Shown here: piece after piece, positions 20,395-30,292 of the stretch | Numbering within the stretch: position 1 is the first letter of the stretch | Layout of the letters: every line of letters begins with the position of its first letter | Assembly (NCBI GenBank): GCA_900540995.1 | Contig: UQHO01000003.1 | Span: forward strand, 1-64,000 | From: an uncultured Collinsella sp. | GTDB taxonomy: Bacteria; Actinomycetota; Coriobacteriia; Coriobacteriales; Coriobacteriaceae | Reading direction: 5' to 3' | DNA length: 64,000 bases | Notes under the pieces: model-generated | The model's database searches: none | Told to the model about the DNA's origin: nothing | The model's input: only the letters and a program-made list of their open reading frames with translations | Translations under genes and position numbers: made by a program

Positions 20395-20799
20395 TTACAC
20401 GCGGCGACGCTTCTTGGGGCGGCAGCCGTTGTGCGGAATGGGGGTCTTGTCCTGGATGCTCGAGACCTCGAGGCCAGCAGCCTGGAGGGAGCGGATGGCG
20501 GTCTCACGACCGGAGCCGGGGCCCTTGACGAAGACGGAAACCTTCTTCATACCGTGCTCCATGGCCTGCTTGGCAGCAGCCTCGGCAGCCATCTGGGCAG
20601 CGAACGGCGTGGACTTACGGGAGCCCTTGAAGCCCACCTGGCCAGCCGACTTCCAGGAAATGACGTTGCCCTGGGGATCGGTGATCGAAACGATCGTGTT
20701 GTTGAACGTAGAACGAATGTGAGCCTGGCCCACGGAAATGTTCTTACGGTCCGCGCGCTTCAGACGGGCAGCGCGAACGTTCTTCTTAGCAGTAGCCAT
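20395..20799 (-). CDS. rpsK: 30S ribosomal protein S11
   Basis: A 134-residue platform protein with the signature [20 protein letters not shown] and the basic C-terminus [11 protein letters not shown]. It lies 14 bases after rpsM, in the standard rpsM-rpsK-rpsD-rpoA-rplQ order. Confidence 0.97.
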   Translation of the reverse strand: MATAKKNVRAARLKRADRKNISVGQAHIRSTFNNTIVSITDPQGNVISWKSAGQVGFKGSRKSTPFAAQMAAEAAAKQAMEHGMKKVSVFVKGPGSGRETAIRSLQAAGLEVSSIQDKTPIPHNGCRPKKRRRV

Positions 20800-20813
20800 C
20801 TATCTAGCGCTCC

Positions 20814-21188
20814 TTATTTCTTCTTCTTAGCACCGATCTGACGCTTCGGGCCCTTGCGGGTACGAGCGTTAGTGTGGGTGCGCTGACCGCGGACCGGGAG
20901 GCCCTTGCGGTGACGAAGGCCGCGGTTGCAGCCGATGTCCATAAGGCGCTTGACGTTCTGGTTGCGCTCACGGCGGAGGTCGCCCTCAACCATGATCTGG
21001 TTCTTATCGATATAATCGCGGATGGCGTTAACCTCATCCTCGGTGAGGTCCTTAACGCGCGTATCCACGTTAACGTTGCACTCGACGCAAATCTTCGTCG
21101 CAGTGGTGCGGCCGATGCCGTAAATGTAGGTCAGACCGATCTCAACGCGCTTCTCACGCGGGAGATCGACACCATTAATACGGGCCAA
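20814..21188 (-). CDS. rpsM: 30S ribosomal protein S13
   Basis: A 124-residue head protein contacting the P-site tRNA. Seen: [20 protein letters not shown] at the N-terminus, GDLRRE and [18 protein letters not shown] near the C-terminus, ending in a lysine-rich tail. Fourteen bases follow rpmJ. Confidence 0.97.
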   Translation of the reverse strand: MARINGVDLPREKRVEIGLTYIYGIGRTTATKICVECNVNVDTRVKDLTEDEVNAIRDYIDKNQIMVEGDLRRERNQNVKRLMDIGCNRGLRHRKGLPVRGQRTHTNARTRKGPKRQIGAKKKK

Positions 21189-21202
21189 CGTAGTCTCCTC
21201 TC

Positions 21203-21316
21203 TTAACCCTGACGCTGCTTATGACGGGGGTTCTCGCAAATGACGAGGACCTTGCCATGGCGCCTAATGATTTTGCACTTATCGCACATCTTCTTGACCG
21301 AAGGACGTACCTTCAT
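21203..21316 (-). CDS. rpmJ: 50S ribosomal protein L36
   Basis: A 37-residue protein, beginning [19 protein letters not shown] and ending HKQRQG. The zinc ligands are C11, C14, C27 and H32. GAAAGGAAG lies a few bases before the ATG. Located in the standard infA-rpmJ-rpsM order, with a 150-base spacer to infA that contains two potential hairpins. Confidence 0.95.
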   Translation of the reverse strand: MKVRPSVKKMCDKCKIIRRHGKVLVICENPRHKQRQG

Positions 21317-21466
21317 CGTTCTTCCTTTCGGTAGCGCTCAAACTACTTCCCTACTATCTACTCGCCCAGCCGCAGGCGTTTAAAACTATGGCTGGTCTTC
21401 ACACACAATCCGACCGTAGGTTGAGCTAAGCCTGCAGTCGGAAATGGAGTGCGTGTATGCGTGCCG

Positions 21467-21685
21467 CTATTTGTAGCGATAGGTGATGCGGCCGCGGGTC
21501 AGGTCGTACGGGGAAAGCTCCACGACAACCCTGTCACCGGGGAGAATACGGATGTAATTCATTCGGATCTTGCCAGAAATGTTGCACAGAACCGAATGAC
21601 CGTTCTCGAGCTCGACCTTAAACATGGCATTGGGCAGCGGTTCCTTTACCGTACCCTCGAGCTCAATTGCGTCTTCCTTCTTCAC
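21467..21685 (-). CDS. infA: Translation initiation factor IF-1
   Basis: Starting at the GTG at 21685 gives the canonical 72 residues, with [20 protein letters not shown] and the OB-fold strand [20 protein letters not shown] ending [13 protein letters not shown] two codons upstream (21691) is the alternative. IF-1 binds the ribosomal A site during initiation. A 98-base gap separates it from map, and a 150-base gap from rpmJ. Confidence 0.95.
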   Translation of the reverse strand: MKKEDAIELEGTVKEPLPNAMFKVELENGHSVLCNISGKIRMNYIRILPGDRVVVELSPYDLTRGRITYRYK

Positions 21686-21789
21686 AAGCAATCATCTTTC
21701 TCTAGAAAACGACAGCGATTGAGTATTCTACAACACGTATGCACGCATCGTAATAACTTCGTAATGGCTCCACAACTAAGTGGAACTTG

Positions 21790-22578
21790 TTACATTTCTC
21801 CGCCTTGGAGCGAACACCAAGCACCTTGGGCATCCGTGGTCAGAATCACCGGACCGTCATTGGTAATGGCGACGGTGTTCTCGTAGTGCGCGGCGGGCAG
21901 GTGGTCGTTGGTCGTGACGATCCAACCGTCGGAGCCCGTGCTCACATGGTTGGAACCCATCGTAACCATCGGCTCGATGGCAATGACCATGCCGGCCTGG
22001 AGGCGAACGCCCCTCCCCTTCTTTCCATAGTTAGGAACGTTGGGGTCCTCGTGCATCACGCGGCCAATGCCATGGCCCACATAATCACGAAGCACGCCGT
22101 AACCGTGAGACTCGGCGAGGGACTGAACGGCATAACCGACGTCCCCGATATGGTTACCGGGAACAGCCTGCTCGATGGCAGCCTTAAGGCAATCACGCGT
22201 GACCTCGCACAAAGCCTTGGCTTCGGGCGTGGGGGTGCCGACGAAAAACGTCCAAGCATTATCGCCGACCCAACCGTCGACAACGGCTCCCGTATCGATG
22301 GAGATGATATCGCCATCGCGCAGGATCATGTCGGGGTTGGGAATACCGTGGACCACGGCATCGTTGATCGATGCGCAGATGGTCCCCGGGAACCCGCCGT
22401 AACCCTTAAAGGCCGGGGTGCCGCCATGCATGCGGATAATCTGCTCCGCGAGCTGATCGAGCTCAAAAGTCGAAACGCCGGGGCGCACCATGGCTCCAAC
22501 GTGGCGGAGCGCCATCTTAGATAGCGCTCCTGCCTTCTTCATCTGCTCGATTTGCGTTGCAGACTTAATCTTGATCAT
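21790..22578 (-). CDS. map: Methionine aminopeptidase type I
   Basis: Removes the initiator methionine. The 262-residue protein has the five metal ligands in their usual settings: ISIDTGA, GDNAWTF, VGHGIGR, IAIEPM and HYENTV. Its start overlaps the adk stop by four bases (ATGA), indicating translational coupling. Confidence 0.96.
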   Translation of the reverse strand: MIKIKSATQIEQMKKAGALSKMALRHVGAMVRPGVSTFELDQLAEQIIRMHGGTPAFKGYGGFPGTICASINDAVVHGIPNPDMILRDGDIISIDTGAVVDGWVGDNAWTFFVGTPTPEAKALCEVTRDCLKAAIEQAVPGNHIGDVGYAVQSLAESHGYGVLRDYVGHGIGRVMHEDPNVPNYGKKGRGVRLQAGMVIAIEPMVTMGSNHVSTGSDGWIVTTNDHLPAAHYENTVAITNDGPVILTTDAQGAWCSLQGGEM

Positions 22579-23201
22579 AGACCGAGAGCCTCTTTGACAT
22601 CCCCGTACACGGTCTCGCGAGCCTGGTCACCGTTGACCGACTTGAGCAGACCCTGACCACGATAGTAGTCGACGAGCGGGCTCGTGGACTTCTCGTAGAC
22701 GTCGAGACGGTTCTTGATGGTCTCGGGCTTGTCGTCGTCGCGCTGATACATCTCGCCGGCGCACTTGGGGCAGGTAGCATCGGCAGCGGTGCCGGTGTAA
22801 CCGCAGGCGCGGCAGGTGCGACGCGAAGACAGACGATCGATAATGACCTCGGGGGCTACATCGACCAGAAGGGCACAGTCGATCTCGCGACCCATGGCGG
22901 AAAGCTCGGAATCGAGCGTCACAGCCTGGGCGGTGTTGCGCGGGAAGCCGTCGAGGATGAAGCCCTGTTGGGCGTCATCGGCGGCAAGGCGCTCCTTGAC
23001 AAGGTCGATCACGAGCTGGTCGGGAACGAGCTCGCCAGCGTCCATGTACTTCTTAGCCTGAATACCAAGCTCGGTGCCACCCTTGACGGCAGCACGCAGC
23101 AGGTCGCCCGTGGAAATATGGGCGACGCCAAACTCGGCGACGAGCTCCTGTGCGACGGTGCCCTTACCGGCACCCGGAGCTCCGAGCAATACGAGGTTCA
23201 T
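22575..23201 (-). CDS. adk: Adenylate kinase (zinc-lid form)
   Basis: Interconverts ATP + AMP and 2 ADP. The 208-residue protein has the P-loop GAPGAGKGT at residues 7-15, the AMP-binding STGDLLRA, the FILDGFPRN motif, and a long LID with four zinc cysteines (CRACGYTG and CPKCAG). AGAGGAGG lies seven bases before the ATG at 23201. The frame is open two codons further. Standard secY-adk-map order. Confidence 0.96.
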   Translation of the reverse strand: MNLVLLGAPGAGKGTVAQELVAEFGVAHISTGDLLRAAVKGGTELGIQAKKYMDAGELVPDQLVIDLVKERLAADDAQQGFILDGFPRNTAQAVTLDSELSAMGREIDCALLVDVAPEVIIDRLSSRRTCRACGYTGTAADATCPKCAGEMYQRDDDKPETIKNRLDVYEKSTSPLVDYYRGQGLLKSVNGDQARETVYGDVKEALGL

Positions 23202-23219
23202 GAGCAATCCTCCTCTAGC

Positions 23220-24506
23220 CTATTTAAAGAATCCATCGTAATCATACATCTTGATCTGGCCTTCGAGCTTATCGACCGTGTCGAGCACGACGCCGACCAT
23301 GATGAGGATGGACGTGCCGCCAAATGCCTGGATCAGATGGTTACCCGTGAAGGAGAAGATGATCGAAGGCACGATGGCGATGAGCGCCAAAAAGACAGCG
23401 CTGGGAAGCGTGATCTTGTTGAGCGCGTTCTTGATGTAGGCCGCGGTAGCCCTACCCGGACGGACGCCCGGAATAAAGCCGCCCTGCTTCTTAAGGTTAT
23501 CGGCCGTGTCATCGGGGTTGAACACCATGGAGGTGTAGAAGTACGCGAAGAACACGATGAGGACAACGTTAAGCACCCAGTTGAGCCAACCGGTCGAAAG
23601 CGCGGAGGCAACTGCCTGAATCCAGCCGATGCCGGGGAAGAACACGGCAATCTGAGCCGGGAAGTACAGCAGCGCCGAAGCGAAGATGATCGGCACGACA
23701 CCCGCGGTGTTGACCTTGATGGGCAGGTAGGTGGTCTGGCCACCCATCATGCGACGGCCCACGACGCGCTTAGCGTAGGAGACCGGGATGCGGCGCTGGC
23801 CGCGCTCAAGGAAAACAATCAGCGGGATAACCAGCAGGATGATGGCGCAGATGATCACCATGGTGATGATGCCACCGGCATTGCCCTCGGTGCTGGAGAA
23901 GATAGCCTGCGGCAGACCGGCCATGATGTTCGCGAAGATGATCAGCGACATGCCATTGCCGATACCGCGCTGGGTGATGAGCTCACCAATCCACATGATC
24001 AGCATGGCGCCCGCGGTGAGCGTACCGACGATCATGAGGTCGAAGATGATCTCGGGAGCGCCGGCGCCATTGAAGCTGATGCCGAAGCTCTTAAAGAGGA
24101 AGAGGTAACCCACGGAGTTGAGGATTGCCAGAGCCAGAGTGAGGTAACGCGAATACTGCGTAATCTTGGTCTGACCGACCTCGCCCTCGCGGGCAAGCTC
24201 ATGCAGGGAAGGCACGACGGCTTGGAGCATCTGGAGGATGATCGAGCTGGTGATGTAAGGCATGATGCCCAGCGAAAACACCGACACATAGCTCAACGCG
24301 CCGCCAGAGAAAAGATTCAGGAGGGCCATAGCACCTGCGGCGACCGAATTGTTATCGGTCGAGAAAAGGCCCAGCATCCCCTGGAAGGGAATGCCGGGCA
24401 CAGGAACGTGCGCACCAATGCGGTACACGACGAGCATAGCTATGGTAAAAAGAATCTTTTCGCGCAATTCTTTGATGCGGAAAGCATTCTTAAGACCATT
24501 TAGCAC
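23220..24506 (-). CDS. secY: Preprotein translocase subunit SecY
   Basis: The 428-residue channel of the Sec translocon, with about ten membrane helices. Seen: the conserved cytoplasmic loop [15 protein letters not shown], the TM2 segment [15 protein letters not shown], and [13 protein letters not shown]. It works with SecA (93-2900). The start overlaps the rplO stop by seven bases. Confidence 0.97.
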   Translation of the reverse strand: MLNGLKNAFRIKELREKILFTIAMLVVYRIGAHVPVPGIPFQGMLGLFSTDNNSVAAGAMALLNLFSGGALSYVSVFSLGIMPYITSSIILQMLQAVVPSLHELAREGEVGQTKITQYSRYLTLALAILNSVGYLFLFKSFGISFNGAGAPEIIFDLMIVGTLTAGAMLIMWIGELITQRGIGNGMSLIIFANIMAGLPQAIFSSTEGNAGGIITMVIICAIILLVIPLIVFLERGQRRIPVSYAKRVVGRRMMGGQTTYLPIKVNTAGVVPIIFASALLYFPAQIAVFFPGIGWIQAVASALSTGWLNWVLNVVLIVFFAYFYTSMVFNPDDTADNLKKQGGFIPGVRPGRATAAYIKNALNKITLPSAVFLALIAIVPSIIFSFTGNHLIQAFGGTSILIMVGVVLDTVDKLEGQIKMYDYDGFFK

Positions 24507-24949
24507 GGCAGCTCGACCTTTCCGCCGGCGGCCTCGATCTTGGCCTGCGCAGAAGCGCTGACCTTGTCGACCTTGACCGTGAACTTCTTGGTGAGCTCAC
24601 CATTGCCGAGCACCTTGACGGGCTCGAACTCGCTCTTGGTGATGCGAGCGGCCTTAAGAGCGGCACCGTCGATCACAGCGCCGTCCTCGAACTTACGCTC
24701 GAGACGCTCAACGTTAACAGCGGTGTACTCGATACGACGGGGGTTACGGAAGCCCGGAAGCTTGGGCAGGCGCATAGCCAGCGGAGTCTGGCCACCCTCG
24801 AAGCCGGCACCCTTGGTGCCGCCAGAGCGGGAACCCTGGCCCTTCTGACCGCGGCCAGAAGTGGTGCCGTGACCCGAAGAATTGCCACGGCCGACGCGCT
24901 TGCGGTTCTTGGTGGAACCGGGCGCGGGAGTAAGATCGTGAAGCTGCAT
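24500..24949 (-). CDS. rplO: 50S ribosomal protein L15
   Basis: A 149-residue protein with the Gly/Arg-rich N-terminus ([20 protein letters not shown]) and [19 protein letters not shown]. Starts four bases after rpmD and overlaps secY. Confidence 0.97.
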   Translation of the reverse strand: MQLHDLTPAPGSTKNRKRVGRGNSSGHGTTSGRGQKGQGSRSGGTKGAGFEGGQTPLAMRLPKLPGFRNPRRIEYTAVNVERLERKFEDGAVIDGAALKAARITKSEFEPVKVLGNGELTKKFTVKVDKVSASAQAKIEAAGGKVELPC

Positions 24950-24952
24950 TTG

Positions 24953-25135
24953 CTACTCCTCTACAATCTCGACAAGGTGCTTGACCTTGAAGATCATGCC
25001 GCGGACGGACTCGTTGTCAGCAATCTCGCGAACCTCGCGGATCCTGTGGAGACCGAGGGCACGGACAGTACGGACCTGGTCCTGCTTGCAACCGTTGGTG
25101 CTGCGGACCTGCTTGATCTTGATGGTGTCAGCCAT
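24953..25135 (-). CDS. rpmD: 50S ribosomal protein L30
   Basis: A 60-residue protein (IKQVRSTNGCKQDQVRTVRALGL) of the bacterial short L30 type. Between rpsE and rplO with three-base gaps on either side. Confidence 0.96.
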   Translation of the reverse strand: MADTIKIKQVRSTNGCKQDQVRTVRALGLHRIREVREIADNESVRGMIFKVKHLVEIVEE

Positions 25136-25137
25136 GC

Positions 25138-25662
25138 TTAGTTCTCCTTACCGACGAACATCTCGGAGACCGTCAGGCCACGGCGAGCCGCGACGTCCTC
25201 AGGGCTGGAGAGCTCCTTGAGGCCCTCGACGGCAGCCTTGATGATGTTGAGGCCGTTGTCGGTACCGAGGGACTTGGACAGGACGTTCTTGATGCCAGCA
25301 AGCTCGAAGAGGGGACGCACAGCGCCGCCGGCGATAACGCCGGTACCCTCGACAGCGGGCTTGATGATGATGCGGCCGGCACCAAAGTGGCCGAGAACCT
25401 CGTGCGGGATGGTGCCCTGATCGGTCACCGGCACGTGGAACATGTTCTTCTTGGCATCGAGAGACGCCTTGGAGATGGCCATGGGCACCTCAGCGGACTT
25501 GCCCATGCCAACGCCGACGTTGCCCTTGCCGTCGCCAACGACGACGAGAGCGACGAGGCTCATGCGACGACCACCCTTGACGGTCTTCGACACGCGGTTG
25601 ATGTAAACGACGCGCTCCTCGAACTCGGAGGCCTCGCGCTGCTGCTTCTGATTACGAGCCAT
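25138..25662 (-). CDS. rpsE: 30S ribosomal protein S5
   Basis: A 174-residue decoding-fidelity protein. The S5 N-domain spans about residues 15-80 ([20 protein letters not shown]) and [17 protein letters not shown], followed by [11 protein letters not shown]. Located 14 bases after rplR. Confidence 0.97.
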   Translation of the reverse strand: MARNQKQQREASEFEERVVYINRVSKTVKGGRRMSLVALVVVGDGKGNVGVGMGKSAEVPMAISKASLDAKKNMFHVPVTDQGTIPHEVLGHFGAGRIIIKPAVEGTGVIAGGAVRPLFELAGIKNVLSKSLGTDNGLNIIKAAVEGLKELSSPEDVAARRGLTVSEMFVGKEN

Positions 25663-25676
25663 GTGCTACATACCTC

Positions 25677-26045
25677 CTAGAACTCGAGACCGGCGGCACG
25701 AGCACCGTCGGCGAGGGCCTTGACGCGGCCATGGTAGATACGGCCACCGCGATCGAAGGCGACCTTGGTGATGCCGGCCTCGATGGCGCGCTTGCCAACG
25801 AGCTGACCGACCTTCTCCGCAGCCTCCTTGTTCGAGGTGTGGGTGCCCTTAAACTCGGCCTCGAGGGTCGAGGCAGAGACGAGCGTCAGGCTGGAGCCCT
25901 TGCTGTCGTCGATGATCTGGGCATAGATGTTGGCGTTAGTACGGGTCACGCGAAGACGCGGACGCTCGGAGGTACCCGAGACCTTGCCGCGAACACGACG
26001 CTGACGACGCTTGAGGCCTTCCAGCTTCGCCTTATGCTTGTTCAT
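25677..26045 (-). CDS. rplR: 50S ribosomal protein L18
   Basis: A 122-residue 5S rRNA-binding protein with [20 protein letters not shown] and [21 protein letters not shown] 75-base gap separates it from rplF. Confidence 0.97.
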   Translation of the reverse strand: MNKHKAKLEGLKRRQRRVRGKVSGTSERPRLRVTRTNANIYAQIIDDSKGSSLTLVSASTLEAEFKGTHTSNKEAAEKVGQLVGKRAIEAGITKVAFDRGGRIYHGRVKALADGARAAGLEF

Positions 26046-26120
26046 ACGTAAACTCCTAAAAAGGTTGATCTTGCCAGCACCTGACGGGGTGCTGGTCTTA
26101 TGCGAGTGAGTCGGTTACGA

Positions 26121-26657
26121 CTACTTGGCGGCCTTACCCAGCTTGCGGCGGATGTGCTCGCCAACGTAGTGGATACCCTTGCCCTTGTAAGGCTCGGGAG
26201 GACGATGGCCGCGGATCTCAGCGGCGATCTGACCGACCTGCTGCTTGTTGATACCCTTGACGTTCACGTGGGTGTTGTCGGGAACCTCGAAGGTGATGCC
26301 CTCGGGAGCCTCGACGATCACGGGGTGCGAGAAGCCCAGGGAGAACTCGAGGTTCTTGCCCTTCTGCTGCACGCGGTAACCGACGCCGGCGAGCTCGAGC
26401 TTCTTCTCGAAGCCCTCGGAAACGCCAACAACCATGTTGTGGATGAGGGCACGGGTGAGGCCGTGGCGGGCACGGGTCTCACGCTCGTCGTCGGGACGGG
26501 AAACGGTGAGGACGTTGTCCTCGACGTTGATAGCGAGCTTCTCAAAGACATCGAGCTCGAGCTGGCCCTTGGGGCCCTTGACGACAACGTTGTTGCCGTT
26601 GACTGCCACTTCGACTCCGGCGGGAATCTGGACAGGCTTATTACCGATACGAGACAC
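26121..26657 (-). CDS. rplF: 50S ribosomal protein L6
   Basis: A 178-residue protein with the family's duplicated fold: [17 protein letters not shown] starts the first domain, and the C-terminal signature [19 protein letters not shown] closes the second. Starts 33 bases after rpsH. Confidence 0.97.
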   Translation of the reverse strand: MSRIGNKPVQIPAGVEVAVNGNNVVVKGPKGQLELDVFEKLAINVEDNVLTVSRPDDERETRARHGLTRALIHNMVVGVSEGFEKKLELAGVGYRVQQKGKNLEFSLGFSHPVIVEAPEGITFEVPDNTHVNVKGINKQQVGQIAAEIRGHRPPEPYKGKGIHYVGEHIRRKLGKAAK

Positions 26658-26690
26658 GGTGATCTCCTTTCCTTCTACCTACCGAGCGAA

Positions 26691-27089
26691 TTACCAGACG
26701 TAAGCGATGATCTCGCCGCCGACGTTGTGCTTGCGAGCATCGCGGTCGGTCATGACGCCATGGCTGGTGGAAATAATGGCGGTACCAAGGCCACCGCGGA
26801 CGCGGGGCATGTCGGCAACGCCGGTGTACTTACGCAGGCCCGGCTTGGAAATGCGGCGGATGCCGTTGATGACCTTAGCCTTCTTGGGACCATACTTAAG
26901 CGTGATGTGCAGAGTCTTCTGGGGAACGGTGTCCTCGACATCGTAGCCCTCGATGTAGCCCTCCTCGTGCAGAACACGAGCGATCTCGACGAGCTTCTTG
27001 CTGCTCGGCATGGAGACCGTGGCCTTGTTCACCGAGTTAGCGTTACGGATGCGCGTAAGCATATCTGCGATCGGGTCTGTAAGGTTCAT
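26691..27089 (-). CDS. rpsH: 30S ribosomal protein S8
   Basis: A 132-residue 16S rRNA binder: [18 protein letters not shown] at the N-terminus and [18 protein letters not shown] near the C-terminus. In E. coli S8 represses the spc operon at rplE. The 119-base spacer before it was not recognised as that site. Confidence 0.97.
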   Translation of the reverse strand: MNLTDPIADMLTRIRNANSVNKATVSMPSSKKLVEIARVLHEEGYIEGYDVEDTVPQKTLHITLKYGPKKAKVINGIRRISKPGLRKYTGVADMPRVRGGLGTAIISTSHGVMTDRDARKHNVGGEIIAYVW

Positions 27090-27208
27090 ACAGATTCTCC
27101 TTCGTTCTTGATGAACACGTGCTCTTGGTTCTTCGCCGCCCTTAACGGCAAAGCCTTTTTAGCGCGTTTTCCCTGTTCCAAACTGATGCTTGAAACGCTG
27201 GTAGTGAC

Positions 27209-27394
27209 TTACCAGCTGGCCTTCTTAACGCCGGGAAGCTCGCCCTTGAGTGCAAGCTCGCGGAAGCAGACACGGCACAGGCCGAACTTGCGGTACACAG
27301 AGTGCGGACGGCCGCAGCGCTGGCAGCGCGTGTACTCACGAGTAGAGAACTTCTGCTTGCGATTGCACTTGACGATCATCGATGTCTTAGCCAC
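27209..27394 (-). CDS. rpsZ: 30S ribosomal protein S14, zinc (type Z) form
   Basis: A 61-residue S14 with two CxxC zinc pairs (RCQRCGRPH and [10 protein letters not shown]), the short zinc-binding form. GAGGA lies before the ATG. Located between rplE and rpsH as usual. Confidence 0.96.
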   Translation of the reverse strand: MAKTSMIVKCNRKQKFSTREYTRCQRCGRPHSVYRKFGLCRVCFRELALKGELPGVKKASW

Positions 27395-27473
27395 TTATAT
27401 CCTCCTCACATAGAGTATTGTTCGCCCCAAGCGCCGCCCCCTTGTGGGAACGGCGCTTATAGGGCAGGTGAAC

Positions 27474-28031
27474 CTATTTCTTGAACGGGAAACCGAAGGC
27501 GTCCAGAAGGGCCTTGGCCTCCTCATCGGTGTTGGCGGTGGTCACGAAAGTGATGTCCATACCACGCTGGTGATCGACGGAGTCGAAGTCGATCTCGGGG
27601 AAGATGAGCTGCTCGGTGACGCCCATGGAGAAGTTACCACGGCCGTCGAAGCTCTTGGCGGAGATGCCGCGGAAGTCGCGGATACGGGGGATCGCGACGG
27701 AGGTCAGACGATCGAAGAACTCCCACATACGGTCGCCACGCAGGGTAACCTTGCAGCCGATCGGCATACCAGCGCGCAGGCGGAAGGTAGCGATGGACTT
27801 GCGGGCACGGGTGATCATCGGCTGCTGACCGGTGATGGCGCGCAGGTCGCGCACGGCACCGTCGATGGCCTTGGAATCGGTAGCGGCCTCGCCGACACCC
27901 ATGTTCACGACGATCTTCTCAAACTTGGGGATCATCATGACGTTCTCGTACTGGAACTTGTCCTGAAGCTGCTGCTTGACCTCGTTGTTGTACTTGGTCT
28001 TCAGACGCGGCACATACTTCTCTTCTGCCAT
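27474..28031 (-). CDS. rplE: 50S ribosomal protein L5
   Basis: A 185-residue 5S rRNA-binding protein with [20 protein letters not shown], the [13 protein letters not shown] signature and [26 protein letters not shown] lies before the ATG. It should follow rplN and rplX, but the upstream 311 bases contain neither. A promoter-like pair at 28169-28197 may start this block. Confidence 0.97.
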   Translation of the reverse strand: MAEEKYVPRLKTKYNNEVKQQLQDKFQYENVMMIPKFEKIVVNMGVGEAATDSKAIDGAVRDLRAITGQQPMITRARKSIATFRLRAGMPIGCKVTLRGDRMWEFFDRLTSVAIPRIRDFRGISAKSFDGRGNFSMGVTEQLIFPEIDFDSVDHQRGMDITFVTTANTDEEAKALLDAFGFPFKK

Positions 28032-28168
28032 TGTTCACTCCTTCTTGGGGTTTTAAGCACGGGGCGTGGCCACGATGGGTTGTCCTCGTGCCTCCTGGCT
28101 GCATCCGCGCCGCTCATGGCATTTTGCGGTTTGGACTCGACGCAGCAGGAGCCGACAAAACAATCGGT

Positions 28169-28197
28169 ACTATACGCGCATCGGGAGCGTATTTCCA
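28169..28197 (-). promoter_or_regulatory. Candidate sigma-70-type promoter for rplE block
   Basis: TGGAAA, 17 bases, then TATAGT on the minus strand, about 140 bases upstream of the rplE start. The -10 matches TATAAT at five of six positions and the -35 matches TTGACA at four of six. Confidence 0.5.
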
Positions 28198-28259
28198 GAA
28201 AAACCTCGTCTGCCTGCACAACTCCACAACTCCCCCGCACAAATGGGTCCCAAAAAGCT

Positions 28260-28324
28260 GTTGCGGTGAAATAGGGACTGTTTGGCGGCCTAACAGGCTT
28301 AAACAATCCGTATTTCACCGCAAC
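28260..28324. repeat. GTTGCGGTGAAATA palindromic repeat, copy 1
   Basis: A 24-base arm at 28260-28283 and an inverted arm at 28301-28324 differ at two positions and are separated by 17 bases. It starts 18 bases past the xdhC stop. The same element, with perfect 32-base arms, lies at 31038-31116. Confidence 0.85.
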
Positions 28325-28342
28325 TTATTGGTGGGGATGCGA

Positions 28343-29386
28343 TTAGCGCTTGCGGGGGACGAGTTTGGTGCGGCGCAGGTGGATCATCTCGGCGGCGATG
28401 GAGATGGCGATCTCCTCGGGGTCCTCGGCCTCGATGGCAACGCCGATCGGAAGGTGCAGCTCGTCGATCTGGTCCTGCGTAAAGCCTTCCTGCTCCAGGC
28501 GGGCGCGCACAAAGGCCGTCTTGCGGCGCGAACCCAGACAGCCCAGGTAGGCAGGCTTGGCACGCATGGCCTGAATCACCACGTCGATATCGGACTTGTG
28601 ACCCGCCGTGGCGACGACCACCAAGTCGCGCGGACCGATGGGACACAGCTCGCTCAGGTTCTTGTAATCGACCAGGCGACGATCGTAGACACCGGGCACC
28701 CATTCGGGCGTCAACGTGCCGGGGCGGTCATCGCAGGCCACGACGGCAAAGCCCGCCGCCGTGAGCACGCGCGCCGTCGCGGCGCCCACGTGTCCGCAGC
28801 CAAAGATGTAGGTCAGGCCCTCGGGGCAGAGCGTCTCGACGTGCGCCGCGGGAATCTCGGAGGCGGCGTTAGTGTAGGTGACGTTACTCCCCTCCTCCAC
28901 CAGTGAAAGCCCGGGGCAGCCCGCAATGGTATGGCGCGATGCCTCGCCATGGTACTCGGCCACATCGCCCTCGAGCGCGCTCGCGATAAACGGTTCAAAG
29001 TCGATGACGAAGTCGCCGATGCGCCGATAGACCAAGACGTCGGCAATTTCCTGGAACAACGGTGCCTGGGTCGCATCCAGATGTAGGTAGCACAGGCAGA
29101 TGGCTCCGCCGCAGATCATGCCGGTATCGGAGTTCTCGCCGCCCATGGTGTAGCGGACCAGACGCGATTGCCCCGCGGCCAGCAGCTCTCGCGCCTCGTC
29201 CAGCGCAAAGAGCTCGATCTTGCCGCCGCCGATGGTGCCCGCCTGGCTACCGTCGGCAAAGACGGCCATCCAGGCGCCCACGCCGCGCGGCGACGACCCC
29301 GCCGTGCCGGCTACGACCACGAGCTCGCACGTCTCGCCAGCACGCAGGGCGACAAGCGCCGCATTCACAACATCGAGCTTTTCCAT
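28343..29386 (-). CDS. xdhC: XdhC/CoxI-family molybdenum cofactor insertion protein
   Basis: A 347-residue protein with an N-terminal XdhC/CoxI domain (GSSPRGVGAWMAVFADG, GTIGGGKIE) and a C-terminal Rossmann domain with FGCGHVGAATA at about residue 192. XdhC-type proteins bind the molybdenum cofactor, promote its maturation and load it into xanthine-dehydrogenase-family enzymes; the client here would be XdhD (48195-50972). Nine bases separate it from yqeB upstream on the same strand. It is the last gene before the palindromic repeat. Confidence 0.92.
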   Translation of the reverse strand: MEKLDVVNAALVALRAGETCELVVVAGTAGSSPRGVGAWMAVFADGSQAGTIGGGKIELFALDEARELLAAGQSRLVRYTMGGENSDTGMICGGAICLCYLHLDATQAPLFQEIADVLVYRRIGDFVIDFEPFIASALEGDVAEYHGEASRHTIAGCPGLSLVEEGSNVTYTNAASEIPAAHVETLCPEGLTYIFGCGHVGAATARVLTAAGFAVVACDDRPGTLTPEWVPGVYDRRLVDYKNLSELCPIGPRDLVVVATAGHKSDIDVVIQAMRAKPAYLGCLGSRRKTAFVRARLEQEGFTQDQIDELHLPIGVAIEAEDPEEIAISIAAEMIHLRRTKLVPRKR

Positions 29387-29395
29387 TGCCGCCTT

Positions 29396-30190
29396 CTATC
29401 CTCTAAAGATATCGGTGAGCATAGCGAGTGCCTCGAGCACGCCGCCGCCGACCGACGTCGCCTTGTCCGAAATGTAGTTGATATAGCTGGCATCGCCACG
29501 CGGATCGACATCGGCGCATTTAAAGCCCTCAGTCACCTGCACGCCGTTCGCCAAAAGCCCGCGCAGGCAGCCATCGATCTGCGTGCACATGGGCGTATCG
29601 TCCGCGTAGCCAATCACGTCTCCGGCGCTCACGATGTCGCCGATTGCGCGGTCGGACCGAAACACGCCGGCGGCGGGGCTGTGGATAACGCGCTCCTTGC
29701 CATAGCCGGCGATCACGCCCGGCACGCCCGTGTTGGGCTGGGGCGAGCCCTGGGTAATGACGCGGCCCAAAAAATGCCCGCGCATGGTCTCGACCACGGC
29801 GTCGCAATCGACCGGCGCGGTAAAGCCCGGCCCCACGGCGATGACGGTAGGCGCCATGTCGCGCGTGGTGCCCAGGTTGCGCTTGGCCAAAATCGCGTCG
29901 ACCACAGCTGCGGGTTTAAGCTCATCGAGCATCTTGGCCTGAGGGTCCACCACGACGGCAACATCCCCCGCTTGGGTAATCTCGAGCGCCTCTGCCGGCG
30001 TCTGCGCCAAGCGAGCGCGAATGCCCTCGACCTGGACCTCGCCCAGGCGAATAGCCTCGCAAAAACTGATTGTGCGGCGGATGCACGTGGGAACCGCGAT
30101 ATCGGCCATAACGACCGACACGCCGGCGCGCACCAAGCGAGCGGCGACACCCGTGGCGATATCGCCGGCGCCGCGAACATAAACGAGCAT
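29396..30190 (-). CDS. yqeB: Selenium-dependent molybdenum hydroxylase accessory protein YqeB (EF2563 family)
   Basis: A 264-residue protein starting MLVYVRGAGDIATGVAARLV, with the family segments VAVGPGFTAPVDCDAVVETMRGH and AGVFRSDRAIGD. YqeB is a marker of organisms with a selenium-dependent molybdenum hydroxylase, where selenium is a labile cofactor ligand rather than selenocysteine. Its biochemical role is unknown. It shares an intergenic region with divergent yqeC and lies upstream of xdhC. A GGGAGG sequence precedes the ATG. Confidence 0.92.
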   Translation of the reverse strand: MLVYVRGAGDIATGVAARLVRAGVSVVMADIAVPTCIRRTISFCEAIRLGEVQVEGIRARLAQTPAEALEITQAGDVAVVVDPQAKMLDELKPAAVVDAILAKRNLGTTRDMAPTVIAVGPGFTAPVDCDAVVETMRGHFLGRVITQGSPQPNTGVPGVIAGYGKERVIHSPAAGVFRSDRAIGDIVSAGDVIGYADDTPMCTQIDGCLRGLLANGVQVTEGFKCADVDPRGDASYINYISDKATSVGGGVLEALAMLTDIFRG

Positions 30191-30253
30191 TCCCGGGGCA
30201 CCTCCCTGTGCTACGGTTTGAGCAGAGCAAAAGCGGCTCGACCGCTACTCTGA

Positions 30254-30269
30254 TGATTATTTATTATCA
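30254..30269. promoter_or_regulatory. Candidate operator between yqeB and yqeC
   Basis: TGATTAT-TT-ATTATCA is a near-perfect 16-bp palindrome (6 of 7 pairs) in the 102-base divergent region, 14 bases before a TATTAT box for yqeC. The arms resemble Fur-family boxes (TGATAAT type), but the two-base centre differs from the usual single base. Confidence 0.4.
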
Positions 30270-30292
30270 CAGTATTATACGGCGGTGAACAG

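Larger units (their letters stand above)
28032..28342. other. rplE/xdhC intergenic region (311 bp)
   Basis: No gene is seen. Translation in all frames gives nothing resembling L24 or L14. It holds a candidate promoter for rplE (28169-28197) and a palindromic repeat (28260-28324). Confidence 0.75.

Noticed and set aside
28032..28258. Remnant of rplX (L24) upstream of rplE
   Set aside because: No frame resembles L24's C-terminal region; a 105-codon frame crossing here runs through the palindromic repeat.
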